Shown piece by piece: positions 35,204 to 44,308 of a DNA stretch of 64,000 bases; position 1 is the stretch's first letter, and each line of letters begins with the position of its first letter. The stretch is from Candidatus Zixiibacteriota bacterium (GTDB lineage Bacteria > Zixibacteria > MSB-5A5 > GN15 > JAAZOE01), in contig DAOUTW010000005.1 of NCBI GenBank assembly GCA_030668485.1, positions 34,037 to 98,036 on the forward strand, written 5' to 3'. The position numbers were made by a program, and so were the translations under genes. The notes beneath the pieces were generated by a model that was not told where the DNA came from, ran no database searches, and was given only the letters and a program-made list of their open reading frames with translations.

Positions 35204-36397
35204 TTAAAAACTTACCCTGACCCGGATCAACCCGGAGGGGTCGAATGATCCGAATTCCGTTCCACATTCGCCGAGACCGATATTTCCGATGGCGGTGACC
35301 TCGACGTCCTGATACGGATACCAGACCGCTTGCGGGTTCAGGGCAAAACTTCGATCGTCGAAATTGACAATCGCAAACATTCCGGTATTGATCAGGTCAT
35401 GCACCGGATGTTCGACATATGTGAACAGATAGTTTTTTGCCAATGATTTGATCTCTCCCCCGATCAAACGCATCCAGTCGTTGAAGGAATATTCGGGACC
35501 GGTGGCCATTTTCATGTCAGATGCGTAATATCCGTTATGATAGAATTCGACTAACAGAGAAGTCTGAAAAGAAAAGGTGTAATCGAATCCGGCCAGACCC
35601 TCGAAGTAATCATCGATTGAGGTCATGTTGTTCCACGCCCCCTCCCCCCATATTCCGAGACCGAAAATTTCGCCAGAGAATTCGCCGCCGTATATCAAGC
35701 GCCGATCTTCATATGATGGAATATCCGGGTATATGAAGATGGTTCTGGGGGAAAAGGTTTGACCGTATGAGGCGGCCAGGTCAAAATGGCCGAACCGCCA
35801 TTTGGCTCGCGTGAAATATTTGGAATAATTCCAGCGATCACCGACCGACCAGACGGCGGTGAAATTGCCTTTGGTACCAACCGGAGCGTCAATCCTTATT
35901 GCATTGTGTCCCGGCTGCTCGTAGGTCGGATCGAATAGTTCCTTAAGGTTGAAAATGTCAGTCGGATTCCAGGCGTAACCGGAGCCGAATGATAATTGCT
36001 GCCGACCGATAGTAAGATCAACGAGGTCAGTTGACAGTTGCAGGAAGGCATTATCGACAAAAATAGTGTCCTCGAATGAGAAATCGTACCATCGCAATTG
36101 GGGCGGCATGGTGTCGATCGGTACCTGGGGGACGATATCAAGCATGCTGTACTCGGTGGCGCCGTTGTAATTGATATAGTCGATGTTGGCGCCAAAAAAA
36201 ACTTTGTCGGACAGCCGTTTTTGCAAATCAAGCCGGAGTTTGTTGTACTGCATGGTGTACTCTTTGTCACGCAGGCGTTGATAATCGAATTCACTCTCAA
36301 AATAGCCGAAAAATTCCAGCGGCTCCGCGGATAATAAAGCCGGCAAGATCAGGGTAATCATCAGACATGAACCAATAACGCCCGATGAGATATTCAT
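35204..36397 (-). CDS. Outer-membrane beta-barrel protein of the export operon
   Basis: 397 residues. Signal peptide about 1-24 (SCLMITLILPALLSAEP). The mature chain is strand-rich (EFFGYFESEFDYQR, YNKLRLDLQKRLSDKVFFGA, VDLTIGRQQLSFGSGYAWNP) and ends in a Phe-terminal strand (SGLIRVRVSF). The RQQLSFGSG pattern and overall layout recall DUF1302-like/alginate-export-type barrels, but I do not claim a family. The start overlaps the preceding LolA-like stop by four bases (ATGA), so the two are translationally coupled. Confidence 0.8.
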   Translation of the reverse strand: MNISSGVIGSCLMITLILPALLSAEPLEFFGYFESEFDYQRLRDKEYTMQYNKLRLDLQKRLSDKVFFGANIDYINYNGATEYSMLDIVPQVPIDTMPPQLRWYDFSFEDTIFVDNAFLQLSTDLVDLTIGRQQLSFGSGYAWNPTDIFNLKELFDPTYEQPGHNAIRIDAPVGTKGNFTAVWSVGDRWNYSKYFTRAKWRFGHFDLAASYGQTFSPRTIFIYPDIPSYEDRRLIYGGEFSGEIFGLGIWGEGAWNNMTSIDDYFEGLAGFDYTFSFQTSLLVEFYHNGYYASDMKMATGPEYSFNDWMRLIGGEIKSLAKNYLFTYVEHPVHDLINTGMFAIVNFDDRSFALNPQAVWYPYQDVEVTAIGNIGLGECGTEFGSFDPSGLIRVRVSF

Positions 36398-37149
36398 GGT
36401 TTCAAACTCCTTTCGGAGAAGAAATTTTTGTCGAAGGTCACCCGGTAGGTGATCTCCTTGATCGCTATGATGGTTTCGCTGCCATCCTCCTGGTTATGCA
36501 TGACCATTTTCATCGCAGTCGGAAACCGGTCGATGACTTCGATTTCCTTCATATACAGAATTTTTAGGAGTTCATCCTTATCTTCGTAATAGTCGATACG
36601 GCAGGGATAATAGTCGGACTGGCGAAGATAGCAGACGATTCGCTGATATGCCGGATCCTCGCCGGGGAGAGGCGTCAATTCCAGAATATAGCAGGTCTCC
36701 CCTTCGTATTGTTTATCCGGCAGTCGGGCGGGGGCGTATTCTTCTCGGTACCGGTTGCCGCCGCCCATATCCTCATAGGTGAAATCGGAGCCCATCAGCT
36801 TCTTCTTGCGGGCATGAGAGGCGAGTTTCCGGACGCGGCGGGTGCGGGCGAAATAGGCCCAAATATCATCGGCGTTGTTGAGCATCAGGAAAGCCTCGTC
36901 TTTGACGCGCCGGGGAGATTGGTAGCGGATCAGGGAACTGGCGCCGGAATCGCCGACAAAGCTGATATAGGTAAAATCGCGGGTACCGCCGGAACTGGTT
37001 TCGATTGTTTGTACCACCGTCGATTGCGATGATTCCGGAGTGAGAACCTTGTCCATCCGGTCAAGAAGTTCCTTGCCGGTCGGCTCTTCGGCGGCGGATA
37101 TGGCGGTCAGAGCGATCAGGCAGCCGACACAAATTGCGAAAATTCTCAT
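36394..37149 (-). CDS. LolA-like outer-membrane lipoprotein-sorting protein
   Basis: 251 residues from the ATG at 37149 (GGAGAG upstream). Signal peptide about 1-20. The mature protein follows the LolA-like pattern: GKELLDRMDKVLTPESSQS, a series of strands including FLMLNNADDIWAYFARTRRVRKL, then GSDFTYEDMGGG and a C-terminal MKEIEVIDRFPTAMKMVMHN. Proteins of this group are regularly next to MMPL/RND genes and may hand a lipid or lipoprotein across the periplasm. First gene of the operon; a TetR-type operator lies about 55 nt upstream. Confidence 0.87.
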   Translation of the reverse strand: MRIFAICVGCLIALTAISAAEEPTGKELLDRMDKVLTPESSQSTVVQTIETSSGGTRDFTYISFVGDSGASSLIRYQSPRRVKDEAFLMLNNADDIWAYFARTRRVRKLASHARKKKLMGSDFTYEDMGGGNRYREEYAPARLPDKQYEGETCYILELTPLPGEDPAYQRIVCYLRQSDYYPCRIDYYEDKDELLKILYMKEIEVIDRFPTAMKMVMHNQEDGSETIIAIKEITYRVTFDKNFFSERSLKP

Positions 37150-37202
37150 TTCAACTCTCCGTCTCATTTTTTAACATCTTGCCCGAGAATAACATATATT
37201 TG

Positions 37203-37216
37203 ACCGACCAGTCGGT
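37203..37216. promoter_or_regulatory. TetR-type operator upstream of the export operon
   Basis: ACCGAC-CA-GTCGGT, flanked by TTG and CGGTGA. The half-sites match the operator near tetR (37870-37883) exactly; only the central two bases differ. It lies between the tetR stop and the LolA-like start. Confidence 0.8.
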
Positions 37217-37245
37217 CGGTGATAATGTCACCTTAAACTTCCCCC

Positions 37246-37851
37246 TCATGCCTTGATTCCGTCCAGGAAAAGGCTAATGACATTTTCCAGTACTTTCTCA
37301 CGATCGGGAGGCATCAGGCCGAGCATCGCCTGAAAAAGTAAACCGTCGATAGTGGCCAGCAAAATCGAGGCTGTCTGTTTAGAATCAACCGGTCGGAAGC
37401 TCTTGCGCTCAACCCCCTCATCTATTATAACTGCAAGCCATTCCATGAGTTCAACGTATCGCTTGTCAATGTCGGCAATCAGCGGCTTACTATCAGGGCG
37501 AGGAATTCCTGCGGCATAGAAATCGGCCAGAATCTTAACCCGGTCCTCTTTTTCCACAAAAAAGGAGAAAGTTTCTTCGATGAAAGCTCTGATTTTGTCG
37601 AGAGGGTCAACCAAGGGGTAGAGCCTTTCCACCATTCGAGCGTCCAACTCGTCCATCATCATCAGCATACTGCCGGCTATCAGCTCTTCCTTGCTGGGGA
37701 AATATTCATAGAGCGTGCCCTTGCCGACCCCGGCCCGCCGGGCGATATCGATCATTTTGGTCGCCTCGGTGCCCTGTTCGGCAAACACCTCGAGGGCTGC
37801 TCTCATTATCATTTGCCGCTTAGTTTTCTTGTCAACCGCTTTGGGGCTCAT
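37246..37851 (-). CDS. TetR-family repressor
   Basis: 201 residues from the ATG at 37851, preceded by AAGGAG; an in-frame start 28 codons upstream would overlap the operator and promoter. The N-terminal helix-turn-helix is typical: RQMIMRAALEVFAEQGTEAT then IARRAGVGKGTLYEYFPSKEEL. The C-terminal ligand domain is helical and variable. The gene lies directly upstream of the LolA-like/outer-membrane/RND operon on the same strand, with identical operator half-sites before each, so it very likely represses both itself and the operon until a hydrophobic inducer binds. Confidence 0.92.
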   Translation of the reverse strand: MSPKAVDKKTKRQMIMRAALEVFAEQGTEATKMIDIARRAGVGKGTLYEYFPSKEELIAGSMLMMMDELDARMVERLYPLVDPLDKIRAFIEETFSFFVEKEDRVKILADFYAAGIPRPDSKPLIADIDKRYVELMEWLAVIIDEGVERKSFRPVDSKQTASILLATIDGLLFQAMLGLMPPDREKVLENVISLFLDGIKA

Positions 37852-37869
37852 TTTGGCTCCTTTATATTG

Positions 37870-37883
37870 ACCGACCGGTCGGT
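37870..37883. promoter_or_regulatory. TetR autoregulatory operator
   Basis: ACCGAC-CG-GTCGGT inside a longer perfect palindrome, TGACCGACCGGTCGGTCA (37868-37885). It lies just downstream of the -10 box of the tetR promoter, overlapping the probable transcription start. Confidence 0.85.
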
Positions 37884-37890
37884 CAGTTAT

Positions 37891-37919
37891 ATAATAGGGT
37901 AATCGGGCTTTTTTGTCAA
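37891..37919 (-). promoter_or_regulatory. tetR promoter
   Basis: On the minus strand: TTGACA (37919-37914), exactly 17 nt, TATTAT (37896-37891). The operator follows within eight bases. Confidence 0.8.
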
Positions 37920-38088
37920 GACTTTTCCTTGTCAATCGCTTTTTTCAGTGTAATTGCAAAAGCAGCAGGAATCTGCTGTCGATATATATTTATAGGGGTC
38001 TCTGATCCCATTTTTGTTGTATAAATGACAATTGGGATTTATTCTTTCATTGACGGTCACCATCGCTTTAACCCCATTAGGAGGCAAT

Positions 38089-38538
38089 ATGTACAAACGG
38101 ATATTTGCCGTGACGGCTGCAATATTGGTGCTGGCGATGATTGCTGTCGCTCAGGACAAGCCGGAAATAGTCAAACCGCCGGCAGGAATCACTGTCGAGG
38201 CGGTCTTATGTACCGGGATCGAGGATCGGGAACCGGTTGGGGCGGGAGACAGTTTTCCTGCCGATGTTGAGAAGGTTTATCTCTGGACAAAAGTAACCGG
38301 CCTGGCAGAGGGAGAAACGATCATCCATCACGTCTGGTTGCGCGAGGGGAACGAGATGGCCGACGTCGAATTGCCGGTCCGGGGCAACCCGTGGCGGACG
38401 TACAGCTACAAGACGATTCCGCCGGAATGGTCAGGTAAATGGGAGGTTAAAATCACCGGAGCCGACGGTAATGTAATCGAATCGTTGAATTTCACAGTCG
38501 GCGCCAAACCGGCTGAAACAAAAACAGAGGCGCCCTAA
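38089..38538 (+). CDS. Secreted DUF2914-domain protein
   Basis: 149 residues from the ATG at 38089, preceded by AGGAGG; the 38032 start adds an unlikely leader. Signal peptide about 1-20 (FAVTAAILVLAMIAVAQ). The mature part is a DUF2914 domain: VLCTGIEDREPVGAGDSFPA, KVYLWTKVTGL, IIHHVWLREGNEMADVEL, WRTYSYKTIPP, GKWEVKITGADGNVI and LNFTVG. The domain has no known activity but is common in envelope proteins. It ends 60 nt before a nitroreductase gene with which it may share a transcript. Confidence 0.87.
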   Translation: MYKRIFAVTAAILVLAMIAVAQDKPEIVKPPAGITVEAVLCTGIEDREPVGAGDSFPADVEKVYLWTKVTGLAEGETIIHHVWLREGNEMADVELPVRGNPWRTYSYKTIPPEWSGKWEVKITGADGNVIESLNFTVGAKPAETKTEAP

Positions 38539-38571
38539 AAAGGCCCTAAAAAGGGCCTAAAAAGGGCTTAT
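38535..38571 (+). repeat. Short tandem repeat with hairpin potential
   Basis: Three near-copies of CCTAAAAAGGG in a row, starting inside the DUF2914 stop region. GGCCC and GGGCC can pair around TAAAAA. It could attenuate transcription into the nitroreductase gene. Confidence 0.5.
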
Positions 38572-38598
38572 TGATCTTATCGAACATCAGGGGTGATC

Positions 38599-39138
38599 AT
38601 GGAGTTTATGAATGTTATCCGAACCCGGCGTTCGATCCGGGCGTTCAGCTCGCAGGAAATCGAACCGGATGCGCTGACATCGATTCTGAAGGCGATCCGG
38701 TCGTGTCCGACGGCGGGAAATCTTCAGGCTTACAAAGTTTATGTGATCGAGGCGCCAGAAAAGATAAAGGCATTGAGTAAAGCGGCGTCCGATCAGGATT
38801 GGATTGCCGGCGCGCCGGCGGTGCTGGTGTTCTGTATCGATCCGAAGCAGTCGGAGACTAAATACGGCAAGCGAGGTCGCGATTTGTACTGCCTGATCGA
38901 TGCCACTATCGCCATCACTGTCGGACATCTGGCGACGGTGGCTCAGGGATTGGGTAGTACGATGGTGGGGGCGTTTAATGAAGCTGCGGTGGCTAAGATT
39001 ATCGGCTTACCGTCACATTTAAAGCCGCATTTAATATTACCGATCGGTCATCCGGCCGAAGAACCGGAACCGACCAGTCGTCGCCCGCTGGATGAACTGA
39101 TAGAGCGGGATTGTATTGATGAGAACTTGAATAATTAA
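38599..39138 (+). CDS. Nitroreductase-family FMN protein
   Basis: 179 residues. FMN-binding features are VIRTRRSIRAFSSQEI at the N-terminus, SCPTAGNLQAYKVYVIE, and ATVAQGLGSTMVGAFNEAAV with a C-terminal LILPIGHPAEEP segment. The length and layout fit small NfsA/NfsB-type or BluB-like oxidoreductases that reduce nitro, quinone or other substrates with NAD(P)H. The ATG at 38599 is chosen over an upstream GTG because AGGGG precedes it. Confidence 0.87.
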   Translation: MEFMNVIRTRRSIRAFSSQEIEPDALTSILKAIRSCPTAGNLQAYKVYVIEAPEKIKALSKAASDQDWIAGAPAVLVFCIDPKQSETKYGKRGRDLYCLIDATIAITVGHLATVAQGLGSTMVGAFNEAAVAKIIGLPSHLKPHLILPIGHPAEEPEPTSRRPLDELIERDCIDENLNN

Positions 39139-39262
39139 GCGTATACATAACATTAGTCTAGAAAATAATCTGCACTACCATATTGTGTCGTTTGGCAGGT
39201 GGAAATTTTATTCTCCCTATAATCTAACTCATTAGCTGGATGGAGATAGAGAAAGATAAATA

Positions 39263-40225
39263 TCATTCCTTTGTCTCTTTGTACTCATCTTCTGTAAGCG
39301 CAATATTTTCAATTCGAACCAACTGGCTAGCCAGAGCGGGTCGTAAGGACTGAAAAAGTCGCCTGAAACCGTCCATTTTTCGCCGATCTCTATTAGAATT
39401 TCTATTTTCAGTTTTTTCAGGCAAGTCAACGCATATAACAATAAGTTCAGCATGAATGTTTTTTGCCTGTCTGTAGAGGGCAATTTTCGATAGCATAACA
39501 TAAAGTGCCGTATGAAATATTGGCGAATCTGTACCTTTCGCTATGGTAAAAAACAATTCCTGATTGGGCAGCTTCAAAAAGCCATCGAATCGAATCTGTC
39601 TTTCCATAATAGGATCGAGGGCATCGACGACTTTTGCAAACCGAACATTCCTTATAAGTTCTGATATTGGCAAATTCTGCTCTACAAAGTATTTTTCAAG
39701 CGCGATTTGCCTGTATCGTAAATATTTTGAATATCCACCAGCATCAATTTGCTCTATCGGCTCGGAGTCAAGTTGACTCGGGCTTTGCTGACTATTGTCT
39801 TCGAGTTTTTCTCCGTCATCAATATCATCAGTTGACTCATCAGCTTTCTCAACCCCCAATGCTCGAGCTAAATCAGATCCCATCGCCTGAATAGTCGTGC
39901 TTGATTGCGTCTGCTGGACATTCGTAGCAACCGAAAGCAGAGAGTTGCGCAGGTCGACATTCTCTCTTTTCAAATCATCCTTTTCGGTGGCGATCTTGGT
40001 AACCTCCCGCGAAAGTGATAGTATTTTGCCAATACTGAGATTATCAAACGTCTCGGATAAAACCAAGACTACGATTAGCGCAAGAATCGTGATCATACTT
40101 GGGGTGATTGTATATTGAGGCTGACCTTTGTAAAAAGTCAAGCCCACCAGGGTCATCAAAAGAAGGGCGAAACTGGCAATCATAAATCTGACAAAATTAT
40201 TCGGCCTATCAGGTACACTGGTCAT
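39263..40225 (-). CDS. Membrane-anchored coiled-coil protein, family unknown
   Basis: 320 residues; GAGGTGA precedes the ATG. Two membrane helices (about 13-32 and 42-58) are followed by a coiled coil (about 68-110, REVTKIATEKDDLKRENVDL) and an acidic Gln/Ser linker (about 125-160). The C-terminal half (about 165-310) is a soluble alpha/beta domain with RQIRFDGFLKLPNQELFFTI and ELIVICVDLPE. The spacing loosely recalls restriction-endonuclease-fold cores (Asp214, Glu224, Lys231), but the usual acidic residue two before the Lys is Ile, so I treat it as unassigned. AT-rich, and flanked by unrelated genes. Confidence 0.6.
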   Translation of the reverse strand: MTSVPDRPNNFVRFMIASFALLLMTLVGLTFYKGQPQYTITPSMITILALIVVLVLSETFDNLSIGKILSLSREVTKIATEKDDLKRENVDLRNSLLSVATNVQQTQSSTTIQAMGSDLARALGVEKADESTDDIDDGEKLEDNSQQSPSQLDSEPIEQIDAGGYSKYLRYRQIALEKYFVEQNLPISELIRNVRFAKVVDALDPIMERQIRFDGFLKLPNQELFFTIAKGTDSPIFHTALYVMLSKIALYRQAKNIHAELIVICVDLPEKTENRNSNRDRRKMDGFRRLFQSLRPALASQLVRIENIALTEDEYKETKE

Positions 40226-40480
40226 GATTCACCTCAATATTTCTATAAGATAGTTTTTCCAAATGGTCGCACGACTGACTACCGTCTTAACTCAGCGTCT
40301 TATACGCACCTTATTAATACTTAATCGAGAGTTGTTAGACGTCCGCCAAGATGCCTAAACTTACCTTCAATAAGTATCGTGTATATTTACTTGTCAATAT
40401 ATTTGTTTTGTAATTGCCTCAAATCCCCCGGTTTTGTAATCTAAGAACAGCTACAGTAATTTGGCGAAGGAGAAAATAAA

Positions 40481-42133
40481 ATGCCGAATAAAATATCGAA
40501 GTGGGCAGTCGTATCGATTTGCCTCATAATATCGGGATACGGGCTGTCGCCCGCCTGTACCAACCTGCTGGTCACCAAAGGAGCCTCGACCGACGGTTCG
40601 GTAATGATCACCTATACCTGCGACGGGGAATTCCATCCTCATCTGGAATATACCCCCGCCGCCGATTATCAGCCGGGCGATTCATTCGCTATCGAATCAT
40701 GGGGCGGCGAAGTCAAAGGATATGTTAAACAGGTCGAGCACACTTATGCCGTGGTCAGCCTGATGAATGAACATCAACTGGCGATCAGCGAAACCACCTT
40801 TGGCGGCAGGGAAGAGCTACAGGACGAAGAAGGGCTGCTGGGATACTGGGATCTGATGTTCCTGGCCTTGCAGCGAACCAAAACCGCTCGCGGCGCGATC
40901 GAAGTCATGGTGGAATTGGTGGAAGAGTACGGCTACAGATCGACCGGTGAATCAATCTCGTTTGCCGACACCGAAGAAGCCTGGATACTGGAAATAATCG
41001 GCATGGGAACCGGTAACAAAGGTGCGGTCTGGGTGGCGGTCAAAGTTCCCGACGGCTATATATCGGCTCACGCCAACAAAGCCCGCATCGGTGAATTCCC
41101 GACAGATGATCCTGAGAGTTGTTTCTATTCCGAAAATGTAAAATCGTTTGCGATTGAAAAAGGGTACTATGATCCCGATTCCGGACAGCCATTCCGTTTC
41201 TGCGAGGCGTTTGATCCGGCCACACCGAAGAATCGGCGTTATGCCGATGCCCGGGTGTGGAGTATTTTCAGACGTGCGGCTCCGGCGCAGGATTTCTCAC
41301 CTGATTACCATCGTGCCGTCGAAGGTTCCGAGCCATATCCGCTGTGGATCAAGCCGGACGACAAAATTTCTTTGGAAGATGTCTTTGCCCTGATGCGCGA
41401 TCATTACGAGGGAACACCCTATGACATGACCGAAGGAATTGACGCGGGGCCCTACGGCACCCCGAATCGCTGGCGGCCGATGCATTGGACAGTCGGCGAG
41501 GATACCACCACCGAGTACGCCTGGGAGCGGCCGATTTCGACTCAGCAAACCGGGTTTTCATACGTGTCACAGTCGCGGGGATGGCTCCCCGATCCGATCG
41601 GTGGCGTTTACTGGTATGGTGTCGACGATACCTGGATGACCTGCTATACTCCGCTTTACTGCGGACTCGAGGCTGTTCCTCATTCGTTCACGGTCGGCAG
41701 CCTGCAGAAATTCTCATGGGAATCGGCCTGGTGGGTGTTCAATTTCGTGTCGAATTTCGCCAATCTTAAATATTCATTCATGGAGCCGGATATTCTGGCG
41801 GTCCAGAAAGATATCGAAGGCGATTATCTGGCGATGCAGCCGGTAGTGGAAAAAGCCGCCATGGCGCTTTATGAATCGGATCCCGAGTTGATGATCAGCT
41901 TCCTGACCGATTATTGCGTCGTTCACGGAGAATCGATGGTCAAGCAGTGGCGGGAATTGGGTGAATATCTGATTATGAAATACAACGACGGGTATGTCAA
42001 AGACGAAAACGGGCGGCCCCGCGAGAAGGGATATCCGGAAGGGTGGCGTGGAAAAGTACTGACCGAACGGCCGGAGCAGTTCAAATTGCCGAAAAGGCAG
42101 GCCGACGCACCGGAATCGAAATTAATAGATTGA
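40481..42133 (+). CDS. Peptidase family C69 (U34) dipeptidase
   Basis: 550 residues; AAGGAG precedes the ATG. Signal peptide residues 1-25 end in GLSPA; the next residue, Cys26 in CTNLLVTKGASTDGSV, is the predicted N-terminal nucleophile of this Ntn-hydrolase family once the leader is removed. Further family features are SLMNEHQLAISETTFGGR, ADTEEAWILEIIG and DGYISAHANKARIG, and the C-terminal RYADARVWSIFRRAAP. It is predicted to be a secreted or periplasmic dipeptidase. Downstream, a promoter for the PPDK regulator overlaps its stop codon. Confidence 0.92.
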   Translation: MPNKISKWAVVSICLIISGYGLSPACTNLLVTKGASTDGSVMITYTCDGEFHPHLEYTPAADYQPGDSFAIESWGGEVKGYVKQVEHTYAVVSLMNEHQLAISETTFGGREELQDEEGLLGYWDLMFLALQRTKTARGAIEVMVELVEEYGYRSTGESISFADTEEAWILEIIGMGTGNKGAVWVAVKVPDGYISAHANKARIGEFPTDDPESCFYSENVKSFAIEKGYYDPDSGQPFRFCEAFDPATPKNRRYADARVWSIFRRAAPAQDFSPDYHRAVEGSEPYPLWIKPDDKISLEDVFALMRDHYEGTPYDMTEGIDAGPYGTPNRWRPMHWTVGEDTTTEYAWERPISTQQTGFSYVSQSRGWLPDPIGGVYWYGVDDTWMTCYTPLYCGLEAVPHSFTVGSLQKFSWESAWWVFNFVSNFANLKYSFMEPDILAVQKDIEGDYLAMQPVVEKAAMALYESDPELMISFLTDYCVVHGESMVKQWRELGEYLIMKYNDGYVKDENGRPREKGYPEGWRGKVLTERPEQFKLPKRQADAPESKLID

Positions 42134-42159
42134 CAACCGCTTGAACAAATAAATATGAT
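42130..42159 (+). promoter_or_regulatory. Promoter of the PPDK regulatory protein gene
   Basis: TTGACA at 42130-42135 overlaps the dipeptidase stop codon; an 18-nt spacer leads to TATGAT at 42154-42159. The start codon is 80 nt further on. Confidence 0.6.
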
Positions 42160-42238
42160 ACCGGAAATCAATCGCAGACATTAGAGCCGACATCGAAGTC
42201 TTTAGACGTGATCTTTATATAAAGGAAGCGCGCGAAAG

Positions 42239-43204
42239 ATGAGAGACGGTATAAACTCCGACATGCCGGTCAGCGCCATGTACCTCGAGAACAACGTGAG
42301 AGAGGCCTCCGGCAGGGAAGATGATATGGATGACCCCAAGAAAATAATTATTTTATCGGACGGCACCGGAAAAACCGCCAAGCGTTTGATGGATGCGGTG
42401 CTGGCGCAATATTCGGAATACGCGCTGGACTATAGCGTGGAAGATATTTACCAGGAAGTGCGCGATAAAAAAACCCTTGATGAATTACTGGAAACGATAG
42501 ACGACAGCTACCTGGTGATTTTCTCCATCATCAACGAAGAGCTTGACAAGTATTTCCATGAACGACTGCAGGAAATGGAAATTCTGCACCTCAATATCCT
42601 GCGGCCGATGCTTATCACCATGTCGAAATTCCTCGGAGTCCGGCCCGATTACCGCCCCGGTATTTTGCATGTTGTCGACGACAAGTATTACAAAAAAGTC
42701 GACGCTATCGGGTATACCGTCGAGCATGACGATGGCGGCGGGCACATGATTGAGGATGCCGACATAATCCTTCTGGGGTTATCGCGCACCTGCAAGACGC
42801 CGATCAGTATGTACCTGGCTTGTAATTATGGTATCAAGGTGGCTAATATTCCGATCGTCAACGATGAGGTTATTGCCGGTAATATCCTCCGAAAATTGGC
42901 GCCATTGAAGCAGGATAGAATTTTCGGTTTGATGATGCATCCCGAGGTATTGGCGCAAGCGCGCGAGGAGAGGTCGTTCTATTTGACGCGGGCGGATTCC
43001 GACCAGGGGCAGGTGCAGAGATATTTCGACCTGGATGAAGTTCGCAAAGAATATCGCTACTGCCGGGAGTTGTTCGAACGCAAAGGCTGGGAAGCGGTTG
43101 ATGTCACTCGCCGTGCGATCGAAGAGATTTCATTGGAAATCCTGGAAGCGCGAGGAATTCAAAACGGTGATTTGGACTGGCTGAATGATGCCACCAGAGG
43201 ATAG
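42239..43204 (+). CDS. Pyruvate, phosphate dikinase (or PEP synthase) regulatory protein
   Basis: 321 residues of the DUF299/PDRP family: a bifunctional ADP-dependent kinase and Pi-dependent phosphorylase that turns PPDK or PEP synthase off and on. The first nucleotide-binding segment is IIILSDGTGKTAKRLMD; the second, highly conserved, is LLGLSRTCKTPISMYLA, followed by GIKVANIPIV. About 35 residues precede the usual start, so an internal ATG may be used, though AAGGAAG precedes the 42239 ATG. No PPDK or pps gene is in the window. Confidence 0.9.
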   Translation: MRDGINSDMPVSAMYLENNVREASGREDDMDDPKKIIILSDGTGKTAKRLMDAVLAQYSEYALDYSVEDIYQEVRDKKTLDELLETIDDSYLVIFSIINEELDKYFHERLQEMEILHLNILRPMLITMSKFLGVRPDYRPGILHVVDDKYYKKVDAIGYTVEHDDGGGHMIEDADIILLGLSRTCKTPISMYLACNYGIKVANIPIVNDEVIAGNILRKLAPLKQDRIFGLMMHPEVLAQAREERSFYLTRADSDQGQVQRYFDLDEVRKEYRYCRELFERKGWEAVDVTRRAIEEISLEILEARGIQNGDLDWLNDATRG

Positions 43205-43210
43205 CGGTCG

Positions 43211-44308
43211 CTATAGTTTCATCGATGACTCTTCGACGGTTTCAAGACGGCGGATGAGGTTTTGGCCGACCCGGGTGAGATAATAGGTCAGCCAGTCGTC
43301 TTCCATCAAGTGATATAATCTATACTTCAGGACCCGCGGCGATACGCCGTCTTTTTTCTGAGAATATTTTGAAATCGGTTTACCGTTATATTTGAAATGC
43401 CCTTTACCCGGCTTGTACATAGTCATCAGCCATTCCAGTAGCGCCTGCACCGGCCTCCGGTCAAGACCGACACCGGCATCGGAGAACATCAATAGTTCAC
43501 GCACCGCCATATGACCATGATAATACAACTGACAAATATCGGTTTCATCTTTGATTGACAGATGCCCCAGCAGGAATTTCAACCCTTTGTGCAGAGCCTC
43601 GCGGTATTCGGTTTTGCCGGAATGATACAGGGCTGAAACGGCATGGAAAGAGGACCAGGGACAACTGCGATCCCAGACCTTATATGGCGCGGCGCTGCCG
43701 TCTTTATGACCTTCCTTGACCCACCCGCCATCTTCGCGCTGCCAGTCGATCAAAAGGTTGAATGATTTATCAAGCAGCGGATCATCACCCATGCATACTT
43801 TGGCCAGCGCCAGCAGGTAGAGTGAAAAATGGCAGGGCATATTCGGGATATCGCCGCTTTTGCTTTTTTTCTGCTCGGCCATATAGCCGCGCGAACTGGC
43901 AAAATAACCGTTGGGCCATTGAAAGGTGAGAAGATAATTGCAGGCTCGTCGTATCCGAGGGTCGCGCTTGTCGAACGCCATATTGCCCAGAAGCGGCAGG
44001 ATCCAGGCGGTGGTAACATATTTGGGTGAGGTCGGCTCGTATCCCTCCTGCATTTTGTATGATGGTTTTGCAGCCCATGCTCCCCCGGCGCACCATGAGC
44101 CGTCCGGCTGCTGCTTGGAAAGGATATCTTTGGCGGGCGGGTAGTTTTCCACCTGAGCCCACATTTCGTCGTATGCGGTCGCTTCGGTATCGGAGCCGAG
44201 GATATATTTGTGGGTCATATAGACCACCGGAGGGGAGCCTCGTTCCAGCAGCCAGTTGATATTCGTCTCTATTTGTTTTTCATCCAAAAACATAGTTTCA
44301 AATACCAA
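43211..44308 (-). CDS. Terpene-cyclase/prenyltransferase-like alpha-barrel protein
   Basis: 365 residues with repeats of the squalene-hopene cyclase/prenyltransferase toroid: SKQQPDGSWCAGG, YLLTFQWPNGYFASSRG, LIDWQREDGGWVKEGH, each a QW-like motif ending a helix. The chain is about half the length of a hopene cyclase and no DxDD catalytic motif was seen, so a cyclase activity is not supported. The family is often called prenyltransferase/squalene oxidase repeat-containing and has no fixed role. Convergent with the PPDK regulator, 6 nt apart. Confidence 0.75.
   Translation of the reverse strand: MVFETMFLDEKQIETNINWLLERGSPPVVYMTHKYILGSDTEATAYDEMWAQVENYPPAKDILSKQQPDGSWCAGGAWAAKPSYKMQEGYEPTSPKYVTTAWILPLLGNMAFDKRDPRIRRACNYLLTFQWPNGYFASSRGYMAEQKKSKSGDIPNMPCHFSLYLLALAKVCMGDDPLLDKSFNLLIDWQREDGGWVKEGHKDGSAAPYKVWDRSCPWSSFHAVSALYHSGKTEYREALHKGLKFLLGHLSIKDETDICQLYYHGHMAVRELLMFSDAGVGLDRRPVQALLEWLMTMYKPGKGHFKYNGKPISKYSQKKDGVSPRVLKYRLYHLMEDDWLTYYLTRVGQNLIRRLETVEESSMKL

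Noticed and set aside
38535..38571. Possible CRISPR-like array (CCTAAAAAGGG repeated three times)
   Set aside because: Units are contiguous with no spacers; this is a simple tandem repeat.
43211..44308. Squalene-hopene cyclase
   Set aside because: Half the expected length and no DxDD acid motif; only the repeat fold is supported.
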